A stretch of 64,000 nt of DNA from Tsukamurella paurometabola (GTDB lineage Bacteria > Actinomycetota > Actinomycetes > Mycobacteriales > Mycobacteriaceae). Both the position numbers and the translations under genes were made by a program. The notes below the pieces were generated by a model. That model saw only the letters and a program-made list of their open reading frames with translations, searched no databases and was not told the DNA's origin. Below, in pieces: positions 19,434-28,312 of the stretch; the stretch's first letter is position 1; every line of letters begins with the position of its first letter. The DNA lies in the NCBI RefSeq assembly GCF_900631615.1, contig NZ_LR131273.1, positions 3,070,850 to 3,134,849 on the forward strand. Reading direction: 5' to 3'.

Positions 19434-19853
19434 ATGGACGTGACCATCAACTGGCTCGCGGTGCTCGCGGCCAGCGTCGTCGGCTTCGTGATCGCCTTCG
19501 TGTGGTACAGCGACTGGGGGCTCGTGGGTGGTACGTGGCGGAGGCTGACGGGCGTGACCAAGGCCGACTCGGACGGTGCGGGCGCGACGCCGATGGTGGT
19601 GCTCGTCGTCTCGCTGGTCCTGACGGCGATCGGTCTGGCGGCGGCCTACGCGCTCGCCGCGGCCTACTTCGGCCGCGAAGCCCCGTGGCTCGCCGCCGCG
19701 ATCGGGGGTGCGGCGTGGCTGGGTTTCTCCGTCACGACCCTGGCGCAGCACAACTTCTTCGAGATGAAGCCCGCACGGCTCACCGTCATCAACAGCGTGT
19801 ACCAACTGATTCTGTTCGTCGGGATGGGGCTCACCGTGGGCCTGATCCAGTAG
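19434..19853 (+). CDS. DUF1761 membrane protein
   Basis: 139 residues with four membrane helices (about 6-24, 52-76, 83-101 and 117-137). The N-terminus MDVTINWLAVLAASVVGFVI and the motif FVWYSDWGLVG match the DUF1761 family, whose role is unknown. GGAGGAG lies nine bases upstream of the ATG at 19434, a strong ribosome site. It is the likely target of the adjacent HxlR regulator. Confidence 0.8.
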   Translation: MDVTINWLAVLAASVVGFVIAFVWYSDWGLVGGTWRRLTGVTKADSDGAGATPMVVLVVSLVLTAIGLAAAYALAAAYFGREAPWLAAAIGGAAWLGFSVTTLAQHNFFEMKPARLTVINSVYQLILFVGMGLTVGLIQ

Positions 19854-19872
19854 TGGCCGGGCGACGGCATCG

Positions 19873-20631
19873 TCAGTCCGCCAGCCGCCGCAGGACGTCG
19901 AATTCGCAGCCGGGTGCGGACGGGTCGTAACCGTGCTGGATGAGCCAGCGTGATGCCAGGAGGCACCGCATCGACCACCACCCGCGCACGACACCGCGAT
20001 CGACGTCGCGGCCGTATCCGGTGAGGACGTCCTCGAGGCGATCGGGATGGCCGAGGGTGAGGGTCGCGATGTCGTACAGCGGATCGCCGCGCCCCGCCTC
20101 GGACCAGTCGATGACGCCGGTCACGGCACCGTCGGCGACGAAGACGTGCTCCACCTGGAGATCGCCGTGGATGAAGGACGGCGTCCACGGGCGGAGCGCG
20201 GACTGCGCGGTGGCCCTCGCGGTCGCGATGATGCGGCCGGGGAGAGCCGAGTGCGCGCGCAGCCACGCGCATTCGATGCCGAGGTCCCGGCCGAGCCCGG
20301 CAGCGGACCGGCCCTGCCACGGCGGCAGCGGTGCATCGTGGAGAGTCCGGATCGCCGCGCCCGCCGCGATCCACGCCGACGCGGGTGCGGCATCCGGCCC
20401 GTCGAGCGTGCCGAGTGCGGCGCCGCGCACGGCCGCCAGGGCCAGCACGGGCGGCCGGTGCCAGAGCACGTCCGGCGTGGGCACAGGGGCGAGCCGCATC
20501 GCCCGGACCTCCCGGCGTGCCTGCGCCGGATCCCCGTCGATCTTCAGGTAGACGTCACCGACGCGCACCGTCGCGCGTGCGCGATGAGCGGCCACCACGT
20601 CGACGGAGTCCACCCGGCGAGCATCCCGCAC
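19873..20631 (-). CDS. Aminoglycoside phosphotransferase/choline kinase-like protein
   Basis: 252 residues with a protein-kinase-like APH fold. The catalytic loop is SFIHGDLQVEHVF (about residues 152-164) and the metal-binding loop is VIDWSEAGRGDPLYDIA (about 174-190). An N-terminal Lys in VGDVYLKIDGD may position ATP. The substrate could be an antibiotic, a sugar or a small metabolite; the sequence does not tell. Start is GTG at 20631, with another in-frame GTG at 20613. Confidence 0.82.
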   Translation of the reverse strand: MRDARRVDSVDVVAAHRARATVRVGDVYLKIDGDPAQARREVRAMRLAPVPTPDVLWHRPPVLALAAVRGAALGTLDGPDAAPASAWIAAGAAIRTLHDAPLPPWQGRSAAGLGRDLGIECAWLRAHSALPGRIIATARATAQSALRPWTPSFIHGDLQVEHVFVADGAVTGVIDWSEAGRGDPLYDIATLTLGHPDRLEDVLTGYGRDVDRGVVRGWWSMRCLLASRWLIQHGYDPSAPGCEFDVLRRLAD

Positions 20632-20700
20632 GCGGGTGCCGCTGCGCCAGGCGTTTTCGGGTGCGCCGGACGACGGCCCCCGCGACCCGCGGGCGTCGCG

Positions 20701-20853
20701 TCAGGAGACGATCACGCCCCGCGGATCCGTGCGGCTGTCCCGGTCGGCGACGGCGCGGTGGATGTCGCGGGCGCGGAAGTCCAAGCCGTCGTGGTCGCTC
20801 GTCAGCCAGACGAGGAAGGCGATGAACGTGATCAGTGCCAGCACGCTGAGCAT
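20701..20853 (-). CDS. 50-residue single-pass membrane protein
   Basis: A short gene: MLSVLALITFIAFLVWLTSD is one membrane helix. It is followed by a charged cytoplasmic tail rich in Asp and Arg (FRARDIHRAVADRDSRTDPR). Reality is supported by AGGAGG six bases upstream of the ATG at 20853 and by the hydrophobic helix followed by polar tail. No family recognised. It lies downstream of the alpha-mannosidase with its own A+T-rich upstream inverted repeat. Confidence 0.6.
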   Translation of the reverse strand: MLSVLALITFIAFLVWLTSDHDGLDFRARDIHRAVADRDSRTDPRGVIVS

Positions 20854-20884
20854 CTCGACCTCCTGGGTGTGCGGAATCTCTGTC

Positions 20885-20911
20885 TGATAGTGAAGAACCA
20901 TCAAACTATCA
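20885..20911. repeat. Inverted repeat TGATAGT-N13-ACTATCA
   Basis: Perfect 7-base arms spaced by 13 bases, in unusually A+T-rich sequence. It lies 32 bases upstream of the 50-residue protein's start and 37 bases downstream of the alpha-mannosidase stop. It could be an operator for the small gene or a weak hairpin; the low GC of the arms argues for the former. Confidence 0.45.
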
Positions 20912-20947
20912 CCGAGATTCCGGGGCATCGAGGTGATGCTCACCACG

Positions 20948-23900
20948 TCAACGACGGAAGCGCAGCGTGACGATCTGGAAGGGGCGCAGCGTGAGTCGGA
21001 GATCACGTCCGGTCTCGGCATCGGCGAGAGGACGCTCCAGCAGGTCGGTCCGCACGACGGACGCATGCTCGAAGCCGGCGCGCAGCGTCGTGCTCAGCCG
21101 GGTGCCGCGCGACTCGTAGAGGCGCACCACGACGTCGCCGCTGCCGTCCTCCGCGAGTTTGACCGCCTCCACCATCACGCCCGGGTGATCGACGGAGACG
21201 AGCGGAGCGACCGCCGCGGCGCCGGGCGCAGTGCGGGGCGGGAGGTTCCGCCGGTAACCCTCTTCGACCGCATCTCCGATCGTGGCGCCGGGCCGCACCG
21301 AGACCCCGAGCCGGTGCGCACCCTGATCCGTCTCGGGATCGGGGTAGCGGGGCGCGCGCAGCAGCGAGAGCCGCACGACGGTGCCGGGGACCGCGTCGTC
21401 CGAATCCGCCGGGCCTCTCGTGATGTCGTGTCCGTACGTGGAGTCGTTCGCCACGGCGACGCCGTAGTCCGGCTCGCCGACGTGCACCCAGCGGTGGGCG
21501 CAGATCTCGAACTTCGCGGCGTCCCACGACGTGTTGGCGTGCGTCGGGCGGAAGACGTGGCCGAACTGCGTCTCCGAGGCGCTCCGATCCGCCTGCACGT
21601 CGAACGGGAACGCCAGCTTGAGCAGCTTCTGCCGCTCGTGCCAGTCGATCTCGTTGGCGATGTCCAGCGCGGGGGAGTCGGGGCGCAGGGAGATCCGTTG
21701 GGTGATCGCCGAGTCCCCGAAGGTACGGCGCACCACCACGGCGCCGCCGTCGATCGCCACCGACTCCGCGTCGACGAGATCGGTGACGTCCCGACGGTAG
21801 AACGAGTCGATGTCCCACGCCTCCCAGTGGTTCGGGATGTCGCGGTGCAGCTGCAGCAGGTTCCCCGGCGCGGCCATCGCCTCCCGGCCCGTCGTCGCAT
21901 CGACGAGCGAGACGAGGAGGCCGCTCTCGTCGATCAGCGCGGAGACCACGCCGTTGTCGAGACGGAAGCCCGCGCCCTCGGCGACCGGCGCGACCGTGGG
22001 CGCGGCGTCGACGACGGCGGCGCCGAGCGCGGGCACACCGTCGCGCGGGTGGGGCGCCGCGTTGAACACCAACCGCCGCTCGCCCGCATCCGCGACGCCC
22101 TGATGGCGGGAGTCGACGCCCGTCAACGCCGTGAGCGCACCGTCGATGATCCGCTCGAGCCGCCGCGCCACCGCGGCGTAGTTCCGCTCCGCGTCCCTGT
22201 GCACCCACGCGATGGAACTGCCCGGCAGGATGTCGTGGAACTGCTGCAGCAGCACGATGTGCCAGATCTCCTCGAGTTCCTCCGCGGGATAGTCGAATCC
22301 GGCGCGCACGGCGGCCGTGGCCGCCCACAGCTCGGCCTCGCGGAGCAGGTGCTCGCTGCGGCGGTTGCCCTGCTTGGTGTTCGCCTGCGACGTATAGGTG
22401 CCGCGGTGGAATTCCAGGTACAGCTCACCCACCCACCGCGCCGGGCGGGACATTTCCGCCGCGGCGGCGTCGAAGAACTCGGCGGGCGAGCCGATCTCGA
22501 CGGCCGGGGAGCCCTCCAGCGAGGCGGTACGGTCCGCCGCCGCGAGCATCTCGCGGGTGGGCCCGCCGCCACCGTCGCCCCACCCGAACGGGACGAGTGA
22601 GCGCGTGCCGGCGCCCTGCTCGCGGTAGTTCTTCTGCGCCCGTGCGAGATCCGCACCCGACAGGTCGGAGTTGTACTTGTCGACGGGCGGGAAGTGCGTG
22701 AACAGGGCCGTGCCGTCGATGCCCTCCCACAGGAACGTCGAGTGCGGCATGCGGTTCGTCTGGTTCCACGACAGCTTCTGCGTGAGGAAGTAGCGCGAAC
22801 CCGCCGCGGCGACGATCTGCGGCATCGCCGCGGAGTAGCCGAAGGAGTCGGGGAGCCACGCCTCCGGGGTGTCGATCCCGAACTCGTCCAGGAAGAACCG
22901 TTTGCCCGCCACGAACTGCCTGGCCATCGCCTCGCCGCCCGGCATGTTCGTGTCGGCCTCGACCCACATCCCGCCCACCGGCACGAACCGGCCCGCCGCG
23001 ACCTTGTCCTTGATCCGCCCGAACAGGTCGGGATATCGGTCGCGCACCCACGCGAACTGCTGCGCGGAGGAGCAGGCGAAGCGGAACGACGGATCGCGGT
23101 CCATGAGGTCGACGACGTTCGCGAAGGTCCGCGCGCACTTGCGGGCGGTCTCGCGGACGGGCCACAGCCACGCGGAGTCGATGTGCGCATGGCCGACGGC
23201 GGTGATCCGGTGCGCCGACGCGTACGCGGGGGAGGCCAGCGCGGGTGCGAGCGCCGCGCGCCCCGCCGCCGCCGTGCCGGCGACGTCGTGCGGGTCCACC
23301 GCGTCCAGCATGCGCTCCAGCGCGCGGAGCAGCTCGTGCCGCCGCGGCAGGTCGAAGGGCAGCTCGTGCATCAGGCCGTTGAGCGTCCACACGTCCTGCT
23401 GCAGTTCCCACACTGTGCGGTCGCGGAGTGCGAGGTCGATCGTGCCCAGCCGGTACAGCGGACCGTCGCCCGCGGTCTCCCGGTCGCCCAGGTGCGTGGG
23501 GGAGACGAAGTCGCCGCCCAGGTCCGGATTGGCGGCGGCCTCGATGTACAGGTCGATCGGCTCGCCGGGCTCGAGCGGCACGTACGCGTTGAAGGGGGAG
23601 ATCCCCTTCACGACGGTGCCGTCCGCCCGGTACACGAGGCCCTCGGCGTTGAAGCCGGGGCCGCCGGTGAAGCCGAGCTCCACGCGCAGCTCCAGGGCAT
23701 GCCCGGCGCCCTCGGACCCGGCGAGCCGGGACCACCCCGCCGGAGCGTCACCCGTGACGTGCAACCAGAGGGTGGACCACGGCGCGCCCCAGGGGGTGCC
23801 GGCCGCGATGGGCGTGAAGTCCTGCGCCACCGCTTCGGCGAACGGGACCGGCTCGCCCGGAGCCGCCCAGGCGGTCACCGAGACCGGGGCGGAGTGCGAG

Positions 23901-23974
23901 TACACCGCCGCGTTCAGGAACTCCCGCGTGAACCTGTCGAGCCGCTCTTCGGTCAGCCGCCGGTCGTCGTGCAT
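20948..23974 (-). CDS. GH38 alpha-mannosidase
   Basis: 1008 residues, normal for bacterial family 38 enzymes, which remove alpha-linked mannose with retention. The metal/active-site motif GHAHIDSAWLWPVRE is present (about residue 260), and the nucleophile region is GMWVEADTNMPGGEAMARQ (about residue 340). The C-terminal half is beta-sandwich (FDVQADRSASETQFGHVFRP). No signal peptide is seen, so it is probably cytoplasmic. It ends a two-gene leftward unit behind the GH15 enzyme (18-base gap). Confidence 0.92.
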   Translation of the reverse strand: MHDDRRLTEERLDRFTREFLNAAVYSHSAPVSVTAWAAPGEPVPFAEAVAQDFTPIAAGTPWGAPWSTLWLHVTGDAPAGWSRLAGSEGAGHALELRVELGFTGGPGFNAEGLVYRADGTVVKGISPFNAYVPLEPGEPIDLYIEAAANPDLGGDFVSPTHLGDRETAGDGPLYRLGTIDLALRDRTVWELQQDVWTLNGLMHELPFDLPRRHELLRALERMLDAVDPHDVAGTAAAGRAALAPALASPAYASAHRITAVGHAHIDSAWLWPVRETARKCARTFANVVDLMDRDPSFRFACSSAQQFAWVRDRYPDLFGRIKDKVAAGRFVPVGGMWVEADTNMPGGEAMARQFVAGKRFFLDEFGIDTPEAWLPDSFGYSAAMPQIVAAAGSRYFLTQKLSWNQTNRMPHSTFLWEGIDGTALFTHFPPVDKYNSDLSGADLARAQKNYREQGAGTRSLVPFGWGDGGGGPTREMLAAADRTASLEGSPAVEIGSPAEFFDAAAAEMSRPARWVGELYLEFHRGTYTSQANTKQGNRRSEHLLREAELWAATAAVRAGFDYPAEELEEIWHIVLLQQFHDILPGSSIAWVHRDAERNYAAVARRLERIIDGALTALTGVDSRHQGVADAGERRLVFNAAPHPRDGVPALGAAVVDAAPTVAPVAEGAGFRLDNGVVSALIDESGLLVSLVDATTGREAMAAPGNLLQLHRDIPNHWEAWDIDSFYRRDVTDLVDAESVAIDGGAVVVRRTFGDSAITQRISLRPDSPALDIANEIDWHERQKLLKLAFPFDVQADRSASETQFGHVFRPTHANTSWDAAKFEICAHRWVHVGEPDYGVAVANDSTYGHDITRGPADSDDAVPGTVVRLSLLRAPRYPDPETDQGAHRLGVSVRPGATIGDAVEEGYRRNLPPRTAPGAAAVAPLVSVDHPGVMVEAVKLAEDGSGDVVVRLYESRGTRLSTTLRAGFEHASVVRTDLLERPLADAETGRDLRLTLRPFQIVTLRFRR

Positions 23975-23992
23975 GCCTGCACGCTACTTGCG

Positions 23993-25981
23993 TCAGGGCG
24001 TGTGATGTGCGGGAAGGAACGCGGAGGCGTCGTGCCCCGCCTCCTCGGCCCGGATCACGTGCACGACCGCGTTGATCAGGGCCAGGTGCGTGAAGGCCTG
24101 CGGGAAGTTCCCGAGGTGCTTGCCCGACTTCGGGTCGATCTCCTCCGCGTACAGCTTGAGCGGTGACGAGTACGCGAGGAGCCGCTCGCACAGCGCGCGG
24201 GCCCGCGCCGTCTCGCCGATCTCGACCAGCGCCGACACCAGCCAGAACGAGCAGATCGTGAACGTGCCCTCCTCGCCGTGCAGGCCGTCGTCGGTCTCCT
24301 CCACGCGGTACCGCAGCACGAGGCCGTCCTCGGTGAGCTCGTCGGCGATGGCGAGCACCGTCGCCCGCACCCGCGGGTCGTCGGACGGCAGGAACCGCAG
24401 CAGGGGCACCAGCAGGAGGGAGGCGTCGAGCGCCGGAGAGCCGTACCGCTGGGTGAAGACGCCGCGGTCGTCCACGCCGTGCTCGAGGATGTCGGCCTTG
24501 ATGACCTCGGCCTTCTCCGCCCACTCGCGGGCGTAGTCGTCCTCGCCGTGCATCGCCGCGAGCTTGGCCCCACGATCGAGGGCCACCCAGCACATGACCT
24601 TCGAACTGGTGAAGTGCTGCGGCTCCCCGCGCACCTCCCAGATGCCGCGGTCGGGCTCGCGCCAGTGCTTGAGCGCCTCCTCGACCTGCTCCTTGAGCAC
24701 CGGCCACAGCGTCTCCGGGATCCGCTCCGAGGACTTCGTGTTCAGGTACACCGAGTCCAGCATGGTGCCCCAGATGTCGTGCTGTCGCTGGTCGTAGGCC
24801 CCGTTGCCGACCCGGACGGGCCGCGCACCGTCGTACCCCGAGAGGTGGCCGAGCTCCTCCTCGACCAGAGTGCGCTCCCCGCCGACCCCGTACATGACCT
24901 GTAGTGGGTGCCGCTCGCCGTTGTTGGCGCCGGAGACGTCGGCGATGAAGGAGAAGAAGTCCTCGGCCTCCCGGTCCAGGCCCAGCGTGTACAGGCCCCA
25001 GAGAGCGAACGTCGAGTCGCGCACCCACGCGTACCGGTAGTCCCAATTGCGGACGCCGCCCGGCGTCTCCGGGAGCGAGGTCGTCGACGCGGCGAGCAGC
25101 GCGCCCGTCGGGGAGTACGTCAGGCCCTTGAGGGTGAGCGCCGAGCGCTGCAGGTACGTGCGCCACGGGTGGTCCGGGAACTGGCCGCGGTTGATCCACT
25201 GGCGCCAGGACTCCGCGGTGGCCCACATCTTCTGGGTCGCCTCCGGGAAGGTCTGCGGCACCGGATGCTTGCTCCACGACAGCGCGACGAAGACCTCGTC
25301 GCCCTCCTTGAGGCGGGTGTGCGCGCGGGCCTCGCGCCCCTCGAGGCCCAGGCGCATATTGGTCGTGAGCTTGAGCTCCGGGTTCAGCCCGAAGTCGGTG
25401 CGGGCGCGCGCCACCGCCTCGCCGTAGCCGTCGCCCGAATAGGTCCACTCGGCGCCCGCGCGGTGGTAGTCGAACGCCGGCTCGCAGTTGAGCTGCAGCT
25501 CGACGGTGCCGGAGACGCAGCGCGCGGTCCGGAGCAGGATGTGCTCGGCGTCCCAGTCCGTGGGGGTCCGACGGTGCGTGCGCGACCGGGTGTGGGTGTC
25601 GTGCCAGGGCCCCATCACCAGGGCGTCGCGCACGATCAGCCAGCCCGTGGAGGTCTGCCACGTGGTCTCGAGCATGAGGCTGCCGGGCAGGTACCGGCGG
25701 TCGACGGGGACGCGCACGCCGTACGGGGCCAGCCGGAACGAGCCGGCGCCGCGGTCGAGGATCGCGCCGAACACACTGGGGGAATCGGGGCGCGGGATGC
25801 ACATCCACTCGACACTGCCGTCACGCGCGATCAGGCACGTGTTCTCGCAGTCGGAGAGGAAGGCGTAATCGTGGATGGGCGGGAAAACGGCATCGCCGAT
25901 CGACGGGGTGTCGGTGACGAGCGCATCGGTGCCCGGCGCGTCGGAGGTCGGTCCGTCGTTCTTCGATGACATGCACACCAT
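23993..25981 (-). CDS. GH15 glucoamylase-like enzyme, probable trehalase
   Basis: 662 residues with an N-terminal beta-sandwich of about 230 residues (PPIHDYAFLSDCENTCLIARDGS start) and a C-terminal (alpha/alpha)6 barrel. Motifs include WDYRYAWVRDSTFALWGLYT (about residue 315) and EEIDPKSGKHLGNFPQAFTH (about 615). The M. tuberculosis gene at this syntenic position, Rv2402, is a GH15 trehalase, so trehalose hydrolysis is the best guess; glucan hydrolysis is the alternative. In-frame ATG at 25972 is an equally possible start; neither has a good ribosome site. Confidence 0.88.
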   Translation of the reverse strand: MVCMSSKNDGPTSDAPGTDALVTDTPSIGDAVFPPIHDYAFLSDCENTCLIARDGSVEWMCIPRPDSPSVFGAILDRGAGSFRLAPYGVRVPVDRRYLPGSLMLETTWQTSTGWLIVRDALVMGPWHDTHTRSRTHRRTPTDWDAEHILLRTARCVSGTVELQLNCEPAFDYHRAGAEWTYSGDGYGEAVARARTDFGLNPELKLTTNMRLGLEGREARAHTRLKEGDEVFVALSWSKHPVPQTFPEATQKMWATAESWRQWINRGQFPDHPWRTYLQRSALTLKGLTYSPTGALLAASTTSLPETPGGVRNWDYRYAWVRDSTFALWGLYTLGLDREAEDFFSFIADVSGANNGERHPLQVMYGVGGERTLVEEELGHLSGYDGARPVRVGNGAYDQRQHDIWGTMLDSVYLNTKSSERIPETLWPVLKEQVEEALKHWREPDRGIWEVRGEPQHFTSSKVMCWVALDRGAKLAAMHGEDDYAREWAEKAEVIKADILEHGVDDRGVFTQRYGSPALDASLLLVPLLRFLPSDDPRVRATVLAIADELTEDGLVLRYRVEETDDGLHGEEGTFTICSFWLVSALVEIGETARARALCERLLAYSSPLKLYAEEIDPKSGKHLGNFPQAFTHLALINAVVHVIRAEEAGHDASAFLPAHHTP

Positions 25982-26030
25982 GATGAGGCACGGCGGCGGG
26001 TTCGCGCACGGCGGTCGCTAGGCTGGTCGG

Positions 26031-26267
26031 GTGCATGCGATCGCGCAGTGGTGGGACTCGGTGGAGCTGTGGCTCACGGGTCTGCCGTACGTACTGCAGG
26101 TCAGCCTGGTGATGGTTGTACTCGCAGTGATCGCAATGCTGGTGGTGCGCGTCCTCAGCGCCCTCATCGACCGCGTCGCCGACGCACTGGACGCCCGCCT
26201 CGAGCGGTCCGGTCGCGCCGATGTCGCAGGTCAGCGTGCCGGAGAAGGGAATGACGAGAGTGTCTGA
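26031..26267 (+). CDS. Small single-pass membrane protein (Rv2401A-like position)
   Basis: 78 residues from a GTG start. An N-terminal amphipathic stretch (HAIAQWWDSVELWLTGLP) is followed by one membrane helix (about residues 20-43, LQVSLVMVVLAVIAMLVVRV) and a charged C-terminus. It lies in the same place as the small membrane protein Rv2401A of M. tuberculosis, between the trehalase and subI. The function is unknown. Its 3' end overlaps the next small gene by 17 bases in another frame. Confidence 0.7.
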   Translation: MHAIAQWWDSVELWLTGLPYVLQVSLVMVVLAVIAMLVVRVLSALIDRVADALDARLERSGRADVAGQRAGEGNDESV

Positions 26268-26370
26268 GACAGGCGGCGGATGGCGGGCACTCGTGCCCAA
26301 GTCGAAGGTGACGCTCGCGCTGATCGCGCTGCTGGTGCTCCTCGTGGTCGCGTGGGCCGTGCTCCGCTGA
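26251..26370 (+). CDS. 39-residue membrane protein
   Basis: ATG at 26251 preceded by GGAGAAGG. The product has a polar N-terminus (MTRVSETGGGWRALVPKSK) and then one uninterrupted hydrophobic helix of about 19 residues ending in an Arg. An alternative GTG at 26260 gives 36 residues. The gene overlaps the end of the 78-residue gene, suggesting translational coupling. No family recognised; support is the ribosome site and the membrane-helix composition. Confidence 0.5.
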   Translation: MTRVSETGGGWRALVPKSKVTLALIALLVLLVVAWAVLR

Positions 26371-26423
26371 CCGGGCTTCGTAGGATTCTCGCCTGACCGA
26401 AGTCCCGAGGAGAACGGCGAGAC

Positions 26424-27518
26424 GTGATCCGACCCAGCCTCCGTGGCCGTGCTGTGAGCATCGTCGCGGTCGCCCTGACCGTGCTGCTCACGGCATGTGG
26501 GGGCGGCTCCACCGACGACCCGCACGGCGTCGACATCTCCAGCGGTGACGAACGCGTGAACCTGGTCGCCTTCGCGGCGCCCAAGCCGGCGTTCGACATC
26601 GCCATCCCCCTGTTCCGCGAGAACAACCCCGACGTGGGCTTCTCGCAGTCCTACGGCGCATCGGGCGACCAGTCGCGCAAGGTCGCGCGGCACGTTCCGG
26701 CCGACGTGGTGAACATGTCCGTGGCCCCCGACGTCACCCGCATCGTCAAGGCCGGCCTCATCGACAAGGACTGGGAGAAGGCGTACCCGCGGCGCTCGGT
26801 CCCCTTCACGTCCCTCGTCGCCGTGGTCGTCCGCCCCGGCAATCCCAAGGGCATCCGCGACTGGGCGGACCTGCTCAAGCCCGGTGTCGAGGTGGTGACG
26901 CCGAACCCGGCGAGTTCCGGATCCGCGAAGTGGAACCTGCTCGCGCCCTACGCGGCGCTGTCCAACGGGGGCCAGGAGCCCGAGAAGGGCCTCGCCTTCG
27001 TCAAGGAGCTCATCCGCGATCACACGACGGTGAGCCCCGGCTCCGGGCGCGACGCGACCTCGGCGTTCGAGTCCGGGCAGGGCGACGTCCTGCTCAGCTA
27101 CGAGAGCGAGGCCGTGCTGCTGCAGCGGCAGAGCGAGAAGGAGGGCAAGCCCAAGCCCGAGTACTTCATCCCGCCGCAGTCGTTCCGGATCGACCTCCCG
27201 GTGGCCGTGGTGAACACCGCGCAGTCGCCCGAGGCGGCGCAACGCTTCGTCGGTTTCCTGTTCTCCCCCGAGGCGCAGCGGGCCATCCCGCGATCGGGCT
27301 TCCGGGCCGGCGACCCCGCGATCGCCGCGGAGACCGCGCACCTGTTCCCGGCGCAGCCGCAGCGGCTGTGGACCGTCGACGAGCTCGGCGCGGTGCTCGG
27401 CAAGGGCACCGCCGCGAAGAACGGCGGCAAGGACCTCACCGGCTGGCCCGCGGTCGACGCCGCGCTGTTCGGCGACAAGGGCGCCATCGCCGCCGCCTAC
27501 AAGAACGGCGGGAAGTGA
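26424..27518 (+). CDS. subI: Sulfate/thiosulfate ABC transporter substrate-binding lipoprotein
   Basis: 364 residues. A lipoprotein signal ends in LLTACGG, placing the lipid on Cys 25 and the protein on the outer face of the membrane. The binding domain shows VNLVAFAAPKPAFD, SYGASGDQSRKV and ADVVNMSVAPDVTRI, typical of sulfate-binding proteins. It starts a tightly packed operon subI-cysT-cysW-cysA (stop/start overlaps of 1, 4 and 11 bases). The same order is Rv2400c-Rv2397c in M. tuberculosis. Confidence 0.94.
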   Translation: MIRPSLRGRAVSIVAVALTVLLTACGGGSTDDPHGVDISSGDERVNLVAFAAPKPAFDIAIPLFRENNPDVGFSQSYGASGDQSRKVARHVPADVVNMSVAPDVTRIVKAGLIDKDWEKAYPRRSVPFTSLVAVVVRPGNPKGIRDWADLLKPGVEVVTPNPASSGSAKWNLLAPYAALSNGGQEPEKGLAFVKELIRDHTTVSPGSGRDATSAFESGQGDVLLSYESEAVLLQRQSEKEGKPKPEYFIPPQSFRIDLPVAVVNTAQSPEAAQRFVGFLFSPEAQRAIPRSGFRAGDPAIAAETAHLFPAQPQRLWTVDELGAVLGKGTAAKNGGKDLTGWPAVDAALFGDKGAIAAAYKNGGK

Positions 27519-28312
27519 TGCGGAGCCTCGTCAACCCGCTGCGCATCGGCGTGGCCTGGCTGTGGATCTCGCTGATCGTCCTACTGCCGATCGCCGCGAT
27601 CACCACCAAGGCCTTCGACCACGGCTGGTCGGGCTTCTGGGACGCGCTCACCGCGAAGAACGCCGTCTCCACACTGGTCATCACCGTCTGGGTCTCACTG
27701 CTGGTGACGCTCATCAACGTGGTCATGGGCACCGTCATCGCCTGGGTGCTGGTGCGCGACGACTTCCCCGGGAAGGGCGTCGTCAACGCGCTCATCGACC
27801 TGCCGTTCGCACTGCCCACCATCGTCGCGTCGATCGTGCTGCTCTCGCTGTACGGGCCGGACAGCCCGATCGGGTTGACGCTCAACGCGACGCAGCCGGC
27901 GATCGTCATCGCCCTCGCGTTCGTGACCCTGCCCTTCGTGGTGCGGCAGGTGCAGCCGGTGCTCATCGAACTCGACCGCGAGGTGGAGGAGGCCGCGGCG
28001 TCGCTCGGCGCGCCGAACCGGGTGATCGCGGCGAAGATCGTGATCCCCACGCTGCTGCCCGCCATCCTGTCCGGCGCGGGCCTCGCCTTCACCCGCGCGA
28101 TCGGCGAGTTCGGGTCGGTCGTGCTGGTGGGCGGCAACGTCCCGGGGCAGACGCAGGTCGCCTCGCAGTACATCCAGCAGCAGCTGGAGGTCGACAACCA
28201 GGTGGCCGCCTCCGCGGTCTCGGTGGCCCTGCTCGCCATCGCCTTCGTCCTGCTGGCGGTGATGCGGTTCGTCGGATCGAGGACTGCCAAGCGGGAGGAG
28301 AACAGCGAATGA
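27518..28312 (+). CDS. cysT: Sulfate ABC transporter permease CysT
   Basis: 264 residues, about six membrane helices. The EAA loop that docks the ATPase is VEEAAASLGAPNRVIAAKIV (about residues 155-174). The start ATG overlaps the subI stop by one base (TGATG), which fixes it; the open frame upstream is a shadow of subI. It pairs with CysW to form the sulfate channel in the cytoplasmic membrane. Confidence 0.94.
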   Translation: MRSLVNPLRIGVAWLWISLIVLLPIAAITTKAFDHGWSGFWDALTAKNAVSTLVITVWVSLLVTLINVVMGTVIAWVLVRDDFPGKGVVNALIDLPFALPTIVASIVLLSLYGPDSPIGLTLNATQPAIVIALAFVTLPFVVRQVQPVLIELDREVEEAAASLGAPNRVIAAKIVIPTLLPAILSGAGLAFTRAIGEFGSVVLVGGNVPGQTQVASQYIQQQLEVDNQVAASAVSVALLAIAFVLLAVMRFVGSRTAKREENSE

